Source: Sweltsa coloradensis (lineage: Eukaryota > Arthropoda > Insecta > Plecoptera > Chloroperlidae). Taken from it: a DNA stretch of 64,000 nt. The stretch lies in NCBI GenBank assembly GCA_024449915.1, contig JAMZAV010000636.1:558001-622000 (forward strand), in the 5' to 3' direction. The position numbers and the translations under genes are program-made. Shown here piece by piece: positions 20,501-30,429 of this stretch. The notes under the pieces were generated by a model, which saw only the letters and a program-made list of their open reading frames with translations, did not search any database and was not told where the DNA came from. How positions within the stretch are numbered: position 1 is the first letter of the stretch; each line of letters starts with the position of its first letter.

Positions 20501-22402
20501 GAAACATTTCTTACATTGTACCCAAAAACGTGGCAGGTCTAAGTTCAGAGATTTCAAAGGTCCCCTACAATTTTCATCAAGATCGCATATTATGCCGTTT
20601 GCCCGGTAGAGAGCGAACAGACAGACAGAGAGAGAAAAAAAAACAAAACATTAGAGCCAAATTTTTTTAGGGGTCAGTGAAATTGAAGTCTTCGCTTCGC
20701 TCATCCAATCACTTGTATTGTATCTCGCCTATAATTTATATTGCAGGAGCAGAGCTCGCCTCCCCTTACCACCCCCTGCTTCTGACTCCGGGCGTGCCCC
20801 CCTACCAGGGTACCACGACTCCGAGCTACCCCCACCTGTCACCCGACTACACGTCACCGCTCCGAGGATGCAACTCGTACCCTCCTATTCTACCCCTGGG
20901 ATCGCTACCCTCATCCGACAAGCGATGTAAGTGTTACCCTTTACCAACACCTGTCAATCAGACGAGGCGTTAGCACATAATAACTGAGTGGGTAGACTCT
21001 AAATACAAATTTATTTAATATAGCAAGTCCAACATTTTCTTCCTTGCACTGTTTCACAGTACTTCTGTCCTCAGAGGCATAGCCAGGATTTTGACTCGCG
21101 GGGGGTGGGGGAGAATTTTGGGGTTTACATTAAGATGTTTGTAGAACTGCCCACGAAACTATTCTTTCGGGGAAAAGTACGTATGCATGTACAATGGGGG
21201 GTCTGGGGGGATGTCCCCCAGTTAGTGCGCGTCTGGGGCGCAAAGACCCAGATCTTTTTTTATTTTTACCATCGCAAATGATGACATTTTACTAGTTTTT
21301 AAGAGTGCTTTTGTCGATAATTTATAAAATTGTGAAGATCCACATACTGTCAGTTTACAAAATCTTGCCATTGTGTAGGCCCTAATATGTATGCCACATA
21401 GTAGATAGTGATATTTAGTATTATTATAACCCTTCTTCTGATTTCGGGAAGGGGGGGGGGGAGTCGGGGCGGGGGATCAGACACCCTAATCCCACCCAAG
21501 AGAAATGACGAGTTTAAATTTGAATTTGTTGTTAATGAAATGAAAAGGTAAGTGGCTTTATCGGGAATCGTGTTTATTAATGCAGCATGTGTCATGCATG
21601 TACCTGAAAACCATGAATGATGGAGAAGGTTGGAATTGCATTCACGACTTCCAAGCTAGGGCGTTCTCATATTATTAGGTTACATAAAATACTGTGTACA
21701 TCCGCGATATGTACGACTCGTGGGTAATATTTGTCTTTGACCGCAGCGCGCCACGCGACGGGAAGCTCAATCAACTCGAAGAGACCACGAGGGGAGAAGA
21801 AACCGATCCCCGAGGAACAGAAGGATGAGAAATACTTTGAGAGGCGCAAGAGAAACAACCAGGCTGCCAAGAAGTCACGTGACGCCAGGAAGCTGAGGGA
21901 AGATCAGGTGCGTATAGCGTAGGGGTAGGGTAGAAGTTGATGCATCATGCCTTTTATGCCTTTTATGTACCATTTTACATTACATTTACCATAAAATGAT
22001 CCAATAAAACTATCAATGTCATGTCATTGGGTCAATGGAAATTCTAATGCAAAAATTGGTGTTTTCTTTTCACCGCATCTTTGTAAAACGCATAATACTG
22101 GAACGCAAATCTAATCTCTTATCATTGCTTCTCCCCCTCTACAGATCGCTCTCCGTGCCGCCTACCTTGAGGAAGAGCGAGCTATCCACCGCAGCCAGGA
22201 GCAAGTCCTGCGGAGTCAGGTTCAGTCGCTGAGTCGTCAGATCCAGCTGCTAACTTCACAAGTGCAGACCCTGAGCGGGGAGAACCAGACGCTGACCAAG
22301 GAGCTACAGACTGCGCGGCTAGTGTTCAAGATGGCGCCACATTATATTTTGCTCCCTCCGGAAGTTACATTGGTTCTCCCCTTCCCCCATTCTTGGCGGT
22401 AA
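9801..22402 (+). CDS. bZIP transcription factor, PAR/CES-2-like, 5'-incomplete
   Basis: Three firm exons (20747-20926, 21747-21907, 22145-22402) and a tripled microexon (9801-9995) encode a bZIP protein. The basic region reads [20 protein letters not shown] followed by [20 protein letters not shown]. The NNxAAxxSR core is the DNA-contacting signature, and KDEKY plus RDARKLRE are typical of the PAR/HLF/TEF, giant and CES-2 branch. A Leu/Ile/Val heptad zipper follows in the last exon. Family knowledge: such proteins bind TTAYGTAA-like sites as dimers in the nucleus. I cannot name an orthologue because the N-terminal part was not found. The long intron (about 10.7 kb) is full of repeats. Confidence 0.85.
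9884..9912 (+). CDS. bZIP candidate microexon, copy 2 of 3
   Basis: It is identical to copy 1 within the 29 nt, with the same CTCAG acceptor and GTAAGCC donor. Including more than one copy would shift the frame (29 nt is not a multiple of 3), so one copy per transcript is expected if used. Confidence 0.45.
9967..9995 (+). CDS. bZIP candidate microexon, copy 3 of 3
   Basis: This is the third identical copy, again with acceptor CTCAG and donor GTAAGCC. It is the closest to the downstream exon. The 83-bp repeat fades after it, where a further acceptor-like CTCTTACAG follows near 10021-10029. Confidence 0.45.
10247..10628 (+). mobile_element. Non-autonomous repeat starting ACTAGCTTACCCGTCGC
   Basis: It starts ACTAGCTTACCCGTCGCGCG, contains GTTTCATGGAGATCG and GTTTCATGAGATCG segments, and ends in (ACAT)n, TTTTTATATATATA and AGATAGAT. 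This layout is common to short repeats of many invertebrates. Its ACTAG...GCGTTG start resembles families A, B and C. Confidence 0.55.
10630..11232. other. No gene recognised
   Basis: Unique intron sequence of the presumed bZIP gene. Confidence 0.35.
11233..11852 (+). mobile_element. Family B repeat, copy 2
   Basis: ACTAGGAAGCTTCTCAAACG start, GTTGGATGAGCG near the 5' end, CACTTCGCTCATCCAA at the 3' end. Two internal AAGGTTCTGTG units. Confidence 0.8.
11853..13936. other. Intron interior, no gene recognised
   Basis: Unique AT-rich sequence. It contains one copy of the GGTGGAGGTGCCGGGT motif (inverted, 12206-12225) and a denser stretch with several TGACC/CGTCAC-like words at about 12500-12720 that might be regulatory. 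Confidence 0.35.
13937..14052. mobile_element. Short MITE, likely relative of the 44.5-46 kb minisatellite
   Basis: 116 bp with imperfect inverted ends (GGGGTCTATTTACTAA and TTATTAAATAGAACCCC). Its inside reads as about one and a half copies of the 49-bp unit of the minisatellite at 44475-45980, including CGACAACTCTGTAAATACAA and GTCGACAGTGACAACTT. Confidence 0.65.
14054..15261. mobile_element. 1.2-kb DNA transposon remnant with GGGCCC ends
   Basis: Inverted ends GGGCCCCGTTTTCATGTACA and TGTACATGAATCGGGCCC continue inwards (ATCCCGGTATAA against TTATACCCGGGAT). A second inverted pair lies inside (14516-14560 against 14980-15020, sharing CGGAACACAACCT). Short open frames show no transposase. 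The superfamily is unclear; the ends resemble PIF/Harbinger, but no clean TWA duplication is visible. Confidence 0.6.
15505..15730 (+). promoter_or_regulatory. GC-rich unique patch inside the bZIP intron
   Basis: This CpG-bearing stretch has no repeat match elsewhere in the window and lies between transposon remnants. It could be an internal promoter or an enhancer of the bZIP gene. No supported reading frame or splice sites were found. Confidence 0.2.
15960..16400 (-). mobile_element. Probable Penelope-like element fragment
   Basis: The hammerhead is preceded on the minus strand by a hairpin (CTGTGACTT with AAGTCACAG, about 16045-16080), a duplicated CTCGCCGCCCCGCAC segment and an unassigned open frame (16196-16393). 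No reverse transcriptase or GIY-YIG domain is visible, so assignment rests on the ribozyme and its setting. Confidence 0.4.
16004..16042 (-). ncRNA. Candidate type I hammerhead ribozyme (Penelope-type)
   Basis: On the minus strand: TCACC, then core CTGATGA (16042-16036), one extra T, stem II GTCTGA/TCAGAC with a 6-nt loop, core GAAAC, then GTC and GGTGA. TCACC pairs with GGTGA (stem I), and ACGT after GAA forms a minimal stem III. Cleavage would follow the C of GTC (16009). Short stem III hammerheads of this kind are known from Penelope-like retroelements. The extra U after the core is a deviation. Confidence 0.6.
16401..17270. other. No gene recognised
   Basis: Unique sequence with moderate GC patches (16600-16900). 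No supported exon. Confidence 0.35.
17277..17330 (-). repeat. Two copies of the GGTGGAGGTGCCGG motif
   Basis: CCGGCACCTCCACCA (17277) and CCCGTACCTCCACCA (17310) match the terminal motif of the element at 56958-57616. Confidence 0.6.
17455..17740 (-). mobile_element. LINE 3' end, reverse orientation
   Basis: (TTTA)n followed by AACGTCGATCCTATTCAG is the reverse complement of the 3' end seen at 55080-55300 (CTGAATAGGATAGACGTTAA and the AAAT tail). It also carries AAAAG units matching the TTTTC run there. Confidence 0.7.
17746..18550 (+). mobile_element. Family B repeat, copy 3
   Basis: ACTAGGAAGCTTTGCAAACG start, GTTGGATGAGCG near the 5' end, CGCTACGCTCATCCAA at the 3' end. Three internal AAGGTTCTGTG-type units. 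It abuts the reversed LINE tail. Confidence 0.8.
18551..20125. other. Intron interior without recognised genes or repeats
   Basis: Apart from the possible enhancer block, this stretch is AT-rich and shows no open frame with protein likeness and no repeat shared with the rest of the window. Confidence 0.5.
18900..19500. promoter_or_regulatory. Unique non-coding block, possible enhancer
   Basis: Non-repetitive, moderate-GC sequence in the large bZIP intron. It has several homeodomain-like TAATTAG/CAATTAG cores (GGCTAATTAGATGG near 19228, CCAATTGG near 19176). I see no coding. A regulatory role is inference from uniqueness and motif content only. Confidence 0.2.
20126..20709 (+). mobile_element. 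Family A repeat, copy 4, next to a bZIP exon
   Basis: ACTAGGAAGCTTCGTAAACG start, GTTGATGGATGAGC, and CTTCGCTTCGCTCATCCAA end. Its 3' end is about 38 bp from the acceptor-exon border at 20747. Confidence 0.8.
20747..20926 (+). CDS. bZIP gene exon: Pro/Tyr/Ser-rich segment
   Basis: The exon is 180 nt, acceptor TATTGCAG and donor GTAAGT, phase 1 at both ends. It encodes [20 protein letters not shown], continues with [20 protein letters not shown] and ends LPSSDKR. The composition suits an activation or linker region N-terminal to a bZIP domain, like the PAR region neighbourhood. A family A repeat ends only about 38 bp upstream of its acceptor. Confidence 0.75.
21074..21600 (+). mobile_element. 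hAT-like element end
   Basis: CAGAGGCATAGCCAGGAT followed by G-rich sequence resembles hAT terminal repeats and the start of the element at 29896. A matching second end was not found, so the right border is uncertain. Confidence 0.35.
21747..21907 (+). CDS. bZIP gene exon: basic DNA-binding region
   Basis: The exon is 161 nt, acceptor TTGACCGCAG and donor GTGCGT, phase 1 in and phase 0 out. After the split Ser it encodes [20 protein letters not shown], then [20 protein letters not shown], then [26 protein letters not shown] is a clear bZIP basic region. The joint to the next exon (DQ to IALRAA) falls at the usual place between basic region and zipper. Confidence 0.92.
22145..22402 (+). CDS. 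bZIP gene last exon: leucine zipper and C-terminus
   Basis: The exon is 258 nt with the TAA stop at 22400-22402, acceptor CCCCTCTACAG, phase 0. It encodes [20 protein letters not shown], then [20 protein letters not shown], then [20 protein letters not shown], and a hydrophobic end ([16 protein letters not shown]). Leu, Val and Ile recur every seven residues through the coiled coil. Gln/Ser-rich surface positions are unusual but compatible. The ATT microsatellite starts about 275 bp downstream. Confidence 0.9.
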   Translation: MALRAAYLEEERAIHRSQEQVLRSQVQSLSRQIQLLTSQVQTLSGENQTLTKELQTARLVFKMAPHYILLPPEVTLVLPFPHSWR

Positions 22403-22679
22403 ACTTCTTTACTTTTCGTGTTACGTGTGACAATGACTACGATTCTTAATAATTTATTTTTAAAATTGAGTGCAATTATTTTCTGTTTTGAGAACATTTG
22501 ATATTTTAGAGAAATCTTTGCTTGGAGCCAGCACAAATGTTTTGATACGTTTAATATTCGCAATTCGAGAGTATCTTCATAGAGTTTTGAACAAAATTAA
22601 CTGTCCATCATATCCCAAGAAAATGACAAATATTGATGTATTCATTCCGACTGCATTGTTGGAAATAGAATTGTATTTT

Positions 22680-22695
22680 GTTATTATTATTATTA

Positions 22696-22749
<54 letters not shown>

Positions 22750-22765
22750 TATTATTATTATTATA

Positions 22766-22844
<79 letters not shown>

Positions 22845-22866
22845 GTTGTTGTTGTTGTTGTTGTTG
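22680..22866 (+). repeat. ATT/TTA microsatellite
   Basis: About 185 bp of TTA repeats ending in TTG repeats, just downstream of the bZIP stop. It creates artificial poly-Ile and poly-Leu open frames. Confidence 0.95.
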
Positions 22867-22869
22867 AAG

Positions 22870-23444
22870 TGTTAAGAATTTGTTGAACAAAATATCAACT
22901 CGTCAAAATGGATGTTTATATTTTATACATCTTTGAGGGCCTATGTATGTATGTAGTAGTATCCCTTAACTTCGGTTATCGTTACAGCTGTGTGCATCTC
23001 TTCTGTTAGGTTTCTTCCAAATGCAGCTCTCATATTAAGTGAACACCTTTAATCTCATCTGGTCCAAACTTTTAAAGAGTTCCAGCAAATCAATACAATG
23101 TTTAAAAAACACTAAACACATTGCGAATAGACTTAGTAAGTTTGCTAATTCTTCTGTCATGGAACATGTCATAAGATTTCCTGTACAAACAATTCTGTTG
23201 AAGTTACTGGCCTGGCATACGGCATACGGCCGGTCAGTGCACAGAATCATCGATGTGAGAGTTCCTTTGTTGAGAATATATTTTTTACTTGGCTTAATCG
23301 CTGACACGGTAACCTTCTGCTTTCCGTGTATGGAAGTTCATGAATAGCTTAATTTTATGCCATAGTCGCTGATGCCTTTGATAATACTGTGTTAAAGATT
23401 GTATTAAAATTGTGCAGATTGTTTTAGTACGGACAGATGTCATT
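22870..23444. other. No gene recognised
   Basis: Open frames on both strands overlap each other (23035-23347) and show no recognised domain. Confidence 0.35.
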
Positions 23445-23840
23445 CATATTCATATTCATATTCATATTCATATTTATTAGTTTCCATGTTACAAAGATAG
23501 TACATTGGTTAAAACAAAAGATACATCAATGTTTATGGACAGTCAAAAAAAACAAACAATAAAAGTGACTAAAACTTCATATACTCCTCAATTGAATAAA
23601 AACAGTGCTTAAGTAGGAAGAGTTTCACTTCTCTATTAAAAGCTCTATTGTTATCAATAGACTTAATATAACTTGGTAATTTGTTGTAAAGTTTAATACC
23701 AGCACATCTTGGTCCCTTTTCAAACAAAGCGCTGTTGTGTTGAGGGGTTGGACTTGGAAGGTAGCCTCGTCTGGTATTGTATTTGTGATTAGTAAAATCA
23801 CTAACAATGTCCTTAAAATTACTTTTAATTGTCTTCAATT
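23445..23840 (-). pseudogene. LINE remnant: C-terminus of a reverse transcriptase ORF with (ATTCAT)n tail
   Basis: The minus-strand frame 23838-23569 encodes HKYNTRRGYLPSPTPQHNSA, then LFEKGPRCAGIKLYNKLPSY, ending HCFYSIEEYMKF. The NTR...LFE-GP...G-KLYNKLP pattern is the usual C-terminal tail of Jockey/CR1-like LINE proteins. A TGAATA repeat tail follows (23450-23475). Confidence 0.75.
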
Positions 23841-24007
23841 GTTCTAAAATATTAACACAGGGAAAGGTTAAAATGTTGTTATCTTTAAAAATCTTCTTAC
23901 ATACTACTTACAAATTCATGGCGTTGTTGATTTTAAGTTTGAAAATAATCACTTACATATCTTGATTGTTTATTCGGCTGAGCTACAAGGTGTTTTCGTG
24001 TGTTGAG

Positions 24008-25678
24008 CAGTGTTGGGCCAGATAACTAAAAATATTATCTAGATAAAGATAAGAGATAACGAAATTGTAAAATATCTAGATAAAGATAACACATAACCAT
24101 TGTTATCTAGATAATTGATAACCAGATAACAAAACAGGGAAAATGCGAGGTCCATAATTGAAGTGTTTGATTCTGACTGTACCTAATAATAATAATTAAT
24201 AACCTACTAGACCAATATAAATGTAGGCATCTATACTAATTATTTACCACAGTGCAAAAAACACAATTCAAATTAAAAATTCCAATAAACGATTAATGAA
24301 TATATATGTCGGAGTTAGACCTGCAAATTATCATGCATTGCATGGCATTGGAAACATTTTAATGGATGCACCCTTAAATAAAATACACTTGGGAATAATT
24401 TGGGAATAAAAATTAAGAAGTTAATCGGCTATATTACTTGCAAGAGAAGAGTTTACAGGAAAGAAAATAAGATACAAAACAGCCTGAAGGGCCGAGAAGT
24501 ACTAATATGCATGCTGGCATGCACATTTTACTTGCTGATTTTTTCTTTTCTTGCAAGTAGACCTACACTTGGGAATAAATTATCAAATTAATCCTATAGA
24601 GATTATAAAAAGTGATTATAGTTGGGCCTACTTGCAAATGATTACTGTTATTAGATGGTCTATCCATTTGCGAACATTAGCACTCAGTGAAGATTAAAAT
24701 TAATTTTTGAAGGGATAAGGGGTTGGCTATTTCATTAATCATAAATGAAAGAACAACAACTTATGGTCAGTATTACAATTTCAACCATTAATCTATTTAG
24801 ACAATTTTCGCACTCTATCGTCGACCCCGCGAAGCGCAACTTGACGAGCGGAGTTCAAAACTGCACTTGCCCAGCTTGGGTTACTATTTGCACTATTTGT
24901 AATTAAGGCTATTAAATACCTTGGAAGTCCATGAAAGCTGGCTGAATGAAAGAGTACCTTTAATAAAACAGAGAATTTTTTTTGTCGGGACATAACCTCA
25001 CTATCGGCTATTATATCTCGTTTTTTGACAATAGTGTAGCCAGCACAGCTAGTGCAAAATTAAATTTTGTGAATCGGTTTTCTGGATATAGTTCCGTAAC
25101 ACCTTTAGCTACAACTTTAACTATAAGGACAAATAGATTTCTGAATAACAGTTGGTGTACGATTTTTTTTGCCAGACGATGCAAAACTAAAAAAAAACTC
25201 GTATTTGTACCGTTTGACAAAAAAAATCGTATACCAACTGTTATTTCAGAAATCTATTTGTCCTTATAGTTGAAGTTGTAGCTAAAGGTGTTAAGAAACT
25301 ATATCCAGAAAACCGATTCACAAAATTTAATTTTGCACTAGCTGTGCTGGCTACACTATTGTCAAAAAAATGACATATAATGGCCAATAGTGAGGTTATG
25401 TCCCGCCCCCCCAAAAAAAACATTTTTTTTCTGTTTTAAGTAAGGCCCTCTTTCATTCAGAAAACTTTTCAGCCATGTTTCTTCAACTTTCAAATTATCG
25501 GACAGAGGTGGTACAATAGCGAGCTTTCTACTAGTCAAAAATTAAATAACCATCCAAATACATTTCTTATGTTTATTATCTGTTGAGAAAAGTCGTTATC
25601 TAGATAATAGATAACCTTTTTTTATCTAGATAAAGATAATAGATAACCAATTCATTATCTAGATAATGCCCAACACTG
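24008..25678. mobile_element. Non-autonomous hAT element with 8-bp target duplication
   Basis: Terminal repeats CAGTGTTGGGC and GCCCAACACTG are flanked by exact GTGTTGAG copies (24000-24007, 25679-25686). Several TTATCTAGATAA words lie inside each end. The middle is a large inverted repeat. No transposase was seen. Confidence 0.9.
24920..25490. repeat. Large inverted repeat inside the hAT element
   Basis: Arms of roughly 250 bp meet near 25190: CGGGACATAACCTCACTAT at 24987 pairs with ATAGTGAGGTTATGTCCCG ending 25405, with further matches outward (TGAATGAAAGAG against CTCTTTCATTCA) and inward (ACAGTTGGTGTACGATTTTT against its complement). Confidence 0.88.
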
Positions 25679-25686
25679 GTGTTGAG

Positions 25687-26430
25687 TTCAAGAAGTTGAG
25701 GGCAACTCTGTTAGCCGTGTTCACTTTATTTTGATAGGGCTTTTTAACCTAGTTTTCTGGCAAGTAACAGAAGGTGGCTGTGATTTGTTTTCTAATGCTA
25801 TGCTTTTTTTTTGAAAAGCCCTACTATAATTACTAATTGGATATCAATCATATTATCATAATATTATGATGATGATTATGATTATGAAATTCCATTTCAT
25901 TTTAGGATTGATTTATTACAATTGTTTTCGAATTATAATAAATGCCCTTTGCAGCGCAAATGAATTCACTAATTTTCAATTTACTCAAAACTATGTTTAT
26001 TGCAGATATAGGGCATTCTTGGCAGAATAAATCACAGCTAGAAGTCGGGCATGTTTTGCATGATTATGATGGTGTCTCCTTCAATATTGTATTCCCTTAT
26101 TTGATGTACGTATCGATGCAAGATATATATTTTTATCGCGATATACTCCTGAAAGAATAAGCACAACGCCGCCACTTACCTCTAATTGTTCCTGGATGAT
26201 GAGGGTGTCGGCACACCGACGCTCGCCTAGATCTGCTGGTCGTGTCGCTCACAGTTCTACATTCACAACAAAATAATATTCACTTCATAAATCATAGTTT
26301 TATCTTTCCTAAATGAGACTGTTTGGAAGCCCACGTGCAATAAGACAGTACCCTGAAGTTCACCTACACCGAAGGTTTGTGTATTACGTATTACCGTTTA
26401 GTTACTCAACGGTATTACCAATGACCGACA
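25687..26430. other. No gene recognised
   Basis: AT-rich intergenic sequence. A small open frame at 25942-26160 has no likeness I recognise. Confidence 0.35.
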
Positions 26431-26680
26431 GTGGTGGCTCGAGCGCTAAGCGCTTGACTCTGATTCGGGATGTTCCGGGTTCGAGTCCCGTCATGACCGA
26501 CAATCCTAACTGAAGGTTTCTTCGAGGTTTTCCTTAATCGTTAATGAGAATTCAAGTGATTTGAGTCCTCTTAAACAGCCCTCGGATATCCCTTCTCAAA
26601 ATGGTTGTATCCGCAACATACCTATATAATTTACCTGAAGTGCATACGTTTCACCCTAATAGGCTTTCCTCGGTAAAAAT
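26431..26680 (+). mobile_element. tRNA-headed SINE, family S, copy 1
   Basis: The head has perfect B box GGTTCGAGTCC (26480-26490) and an A-box-like TGGCTCGAGCG. The body has AAACAGCCCTCGGATATCC and CGCAACATACC, shared with copies at 35851, 59548 and 62655. Confidence 0.75.
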
Positions 26681-26690
26681 TTAGAATATA

Positions 26691-27125
26691 TTACCGATGC
26701 ACTGGTCAGATTCTGTGTCACTGTTGATTGCAGTTGCGATAGCAGAGCAGGCTCATCAACGTATCGCACTAAGACCACCGATTAGGAAATAATTCACTAC
26801 AACATTCGCTCGATACGCCTGCAAAGTGCAAAGCCGCTTTCTTTCAAACTACAAAGGAAATTAATTATGGAATACTTTTTGAAGACAAGTGCGCTTAAGA
26901 AAAGATTCTTACATGAGCTGAATCGACGAGTGGTCTCCATATGATTGGCTAACATATTCCTTTATCATTTCTTGGTGGAAACCTGCTTTGTAATGTATAT
27001 CCCTCTTTAGGGTGTCTAATTATAGGTATTTTATTGTACATTTAAAGGGAATATCCTTTGGTTTTCAAAGATAACTCAACCCTTGCATTCGCATTAACGA
27101 CTTAAGAAAACTACAGAAAACACTT
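26691..27125. other. No gene recognised
   Basis: Unique intergenic sequence. Confidence 0.3.
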
Positions 27126-27127
27126 TG

Positions 27128-27230
27128 TCAGGATTGCGCGTGGCGGGCATCGAACCCAGGACCTCTCGAATTAGAATTCATGCCTGTAAAGCACGAGCTT
27201 CTTCCGTTAGTTGGCACAGACACTGACACA
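27128..27230 (-). mobile_element. tRNA-like SINE head, minus strand
   Basis: The minus strand reads GTGCCAACTAACGGAAGAAG as an A-box region and GGGTTCGATGCCCGCC as the B box. It is too degenerate to call a working tRNA gene. Confidence 0.45.
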
Positions 27231-27510
27231 AAACTACATAATACAGTACAAGATTGCGGAAGTAAACAATGACATACAATAAGTGGACATTTCAAAAACA
27301 ATATAATATTATGCAAATACAAACGAAATTGGTGGGTATTTGGTAGAGGCTGGATCGAGGTGGGAGGCATTGTGGGACTGGTTGCATGGTTACCTAAATG
27401 CTGAGAATGTTGTTTTTCAAAGTAATTCAAAATTGTCAGTTTTAAAAAAATACCACAATTTACATTCATGGATACTTCGAACTATATGTTCAAAGTACAA
27501 ATTCAGAATA

Positions 27511-27648
27511 TCTTTTATTTGGACAAACACATGTTATGTTTTAATGAAATGCAGCGAAGCAGTCGAGTCGAAATAATATCAATCTCGAATGGCATTGATG
27601 TACAATTGGATTTCATAAAAACATAATTGGGGTTGTCCAAATAAAAGA
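27511..27648. mobile_element. Tc1/mariner-like MITE
   Basis: 138 bp with inverted ends TCTTTTATTTGGACAA and TTGTCCAAATAAAAGA flanked by TA on each side (27509-27510, 27649-27650). Confidence 0.7.
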
Positions 27649-27650
27649 TA

Positions 27651-29895
27651 AACAACATACAGACGTTATAATTTACTACATGTAAGTACAAATACTGAGG
27701 GTGATAAATAATACATTTTATTAACATTTACTACATGTGTGGTAGTTGTGTCTTAAATTATAATTACACAAATAAAATAACACGTATTGGTATTTACAAT
27801 TTGAAGTGAAATGAACTGTACACATAAATAGACTATATTTGTGTGGACGAATTCCAGTGTTAATCTCAGTTTGTGAACGGAGGGACACGTTACATAAAAC
27901 CCCTTCCTCTTCCACCTATTCACTCATGCATTTAGTTCATGTATTAAAACACACATACCTCCCCATCACCTTAATTTCTTAACTCGTTCTATTTATTTCA
28001 TGGATGTGATTGCTGATGGACGAGGATACAAAGATAATATGAATCGTTTGTTTAACTTTAAACCAGTGAGTTGTGTACATTTCAGCAAAATATATAGCGA
28101 TTTCGGACACACATTACCCGATATTTAGATTTGGTCCATTGTTAATACGGACAGAACTAACTTAATTGAGTTGATTTGAAAATCTTAGTGTTGCTCGAAG
28201 ATACAGTTTTGACAAAAAGAGTTTTAGTGTACATTACTCATCAGTAACTAACATTTGTGTCACAGAACAATCACTATCATATAACACATTGTAATGTCAA
28301 TGTGGAAAGTGGATCGAGTATTTACTTTATTCTTTACGTATTGGCGTACTTTCTTTGACAAACAATTTGTAAATTTAACACGATAAATTCCACACAGCAG
28401 TGTAATTGACAAAATATTTTCAATATCAATGGACTTGAGTGTTTTATTTCAATGAAATGGGTGTTGTTCCTTTGACCCTGTTCTTCCATGTCTTATATTA
28501 TGATATATTATTAATACCATCTCACAATGTCTCCATCGAGCCACAAATTTATCTCAATTTTATAGAGTTGCACTTGTGCATCTTCTTACCGATACACAGA
28601 TTCTGGCACACTCAACTCTACGTTTGAGACTAATGTAAACAATAATTGATTCAAATCACTTTGATGACAATATATTAAAATAATAAAAAATAATCCTGAA
28701 ATAAATAACATTGCAGTATTATTTGATTTGATCTCTAGCACGATGTGATTAAATTAATAAAAAAAATGGTGTACCCACTCAGTCACATGGCTGATTTTCA
28801 AATACGACAAGATACAGGTCATGGAATAAATTATGGTCATTCCAGTCAATAACGGTGCATTGATCGTTTCAAATTTTCACCATCACAATCGGACTTGGAC
28901 TAGAAATCACAATTGTTTCTTTTTTGAGATCCCTTGTATATGGAATATAGATACATGACTTCCTAATAATATTGTTTTACTGACATTACACCAATAAACT
29001 TAACTCAGAAAACAAGTCATGCAACAGTCATTAAAATTGGCGCATTCGAATCGTGTTACCGGGAACAATACTACATACCTCTGAAGCCCCACTAGTTTTG
29101 TTTTCTTTTGTGTTTTGCCGGCATCAACCCCTAAAGTCAGTTGAGTCTTAACATGAAACAAAAAGTAGCAGATAAAATTACGTAAGTTTCATGAAACAAA
29201 GTCATCTATAGCATTAAGCTTCACCTTGCCTTGTAAAACATAATGTAGGTACAAACTTGGGTATTTCAAATAGTCCAGCATAACTTTATGACGTAAAATT
29301 TAAGCTACCATGAAGCTTACTAATTAATTTTTAAAATACCCAAATATACAGTTTTACCAAATCATATATACATATAAGTTTTCACGTTTTGTTATTTCTT
29401 AGTCAAGATGAACAAATTTATTGAATGATTAATATAATCGACTGTTGATCTGAAATTCGTATTCTGATTCTAGATTTAACAATTAAAAAGATGAAAGTTA
29501 GATTTCATAATGTCTTTGAATGTATTCAGAAAAAAGAAACATCTATACCAATGTTGAATCAATTCTAAAATCTCAAGACTATGTTTGAGACAAGTTGAAT
29601 TAAATCAACATGGCCAATTTTCATTGTGTTAAGAAAACACTTGACAATATCACACGATACTCATTGGATCAACAATTTGTTTTGTTTAAGAGTCTGCGGA
29701 GTGCGGAACTCCGCGTGGCTGCCCTTTCTAAATTTGAGTTTCTCTTACCACGCTTGCACTATCTTGCTAGAACGGTGAGGGCCAACACCATTTCAATCAA
29801 AGTATTGTTTTATTTTACAACTTTACTAAAATCACAAACAATTAGGCCTACCGAAGAAAATATACATTTCGAAACGGCAAGGACGCCTATCTCTG
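27651..29895. other. Intergenic, no gene recognised
   Basis: 2.2 kb of AT-rich unique sequence between the converging bZIP and PDE11 genes. The open frame at 29610-29906 (98 codons) has no domain I recognise and runs into a MITE. Confidence 0.4.
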
Positions 29896-30421
29896 CAGGG
29901 GCGTAGGAACGGGGGGGATGGAGGGGAAACTCCCCCCCACATTTTGGCTAGACCCCCCCAGTGGGGGGGTAAGCCAGGTATGGGTGTCATTTGCTAACAT
30001 AGCTTGTTGGGTGATTTTTAGGATTTTTACTACAGTTGGGCTTGCAAACAAAAAGGAAGGTTTTTGTTAAATTTCTTTAGAAAGATTCAGTAAGAGACGT
30101 GATTTGCGAGACTAGACTAGCCATCTGATTTTATACTTATATTTATTATATTTTGTGTGCAGTGTTTTCACTCCCATGCAGACTGTCGACCGATTTCAGT
30201 CAGGTTATCAATCTTCAATGCAATATTAGCTTCAAAATATAACCCTTATTCATAGTAAAAATACGCCTGAAAACGTGTTTTAGGCCACCTATCAAGGGCA
30301 CCACTAAAAAAAAATCTCGCCTACGGCGGCTGGGGCTTCGCCCCACACCCCGGATGGCCCACCCAACCTCGTATTCAAGTTAAGTGTGACCCCCCACTAA
30401 AAAATAGTTCCTACGCCACTG
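29896..30421. mobile_element. hAT-type MITE with 8-bp target duplication
   Basis: Ends CAGGGGCGTAGGAAC and GTTCCTACGCCACTG, with TATCTCTG exactly duplicated on both sides (29888-29895, 30422-30429). G-rich and C-rich tracts inside. Confidence 0.88.
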
Positions 30422-30429
30422 TATCTCTG

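Noticed and set aside
22470..22886. 138-codon frame rich in Ile and a poly-Leu frame
   Set aside because: Translation of the TTA microsatellite.
26431..26500. tRNA genes, suggested by perfect B boxes here and at 5757, 27140, 59600 and 62802
   Set aside because: Heads continue into shared SINE bodies and recur in several copies; cloverleaf arms are not clean. They are SINE heads, not functional tRNA genes.
29610..29906. 98-codon plus-strand frame
   Set aside because: No domain likeness, and its end lies inside a hAT MITE.
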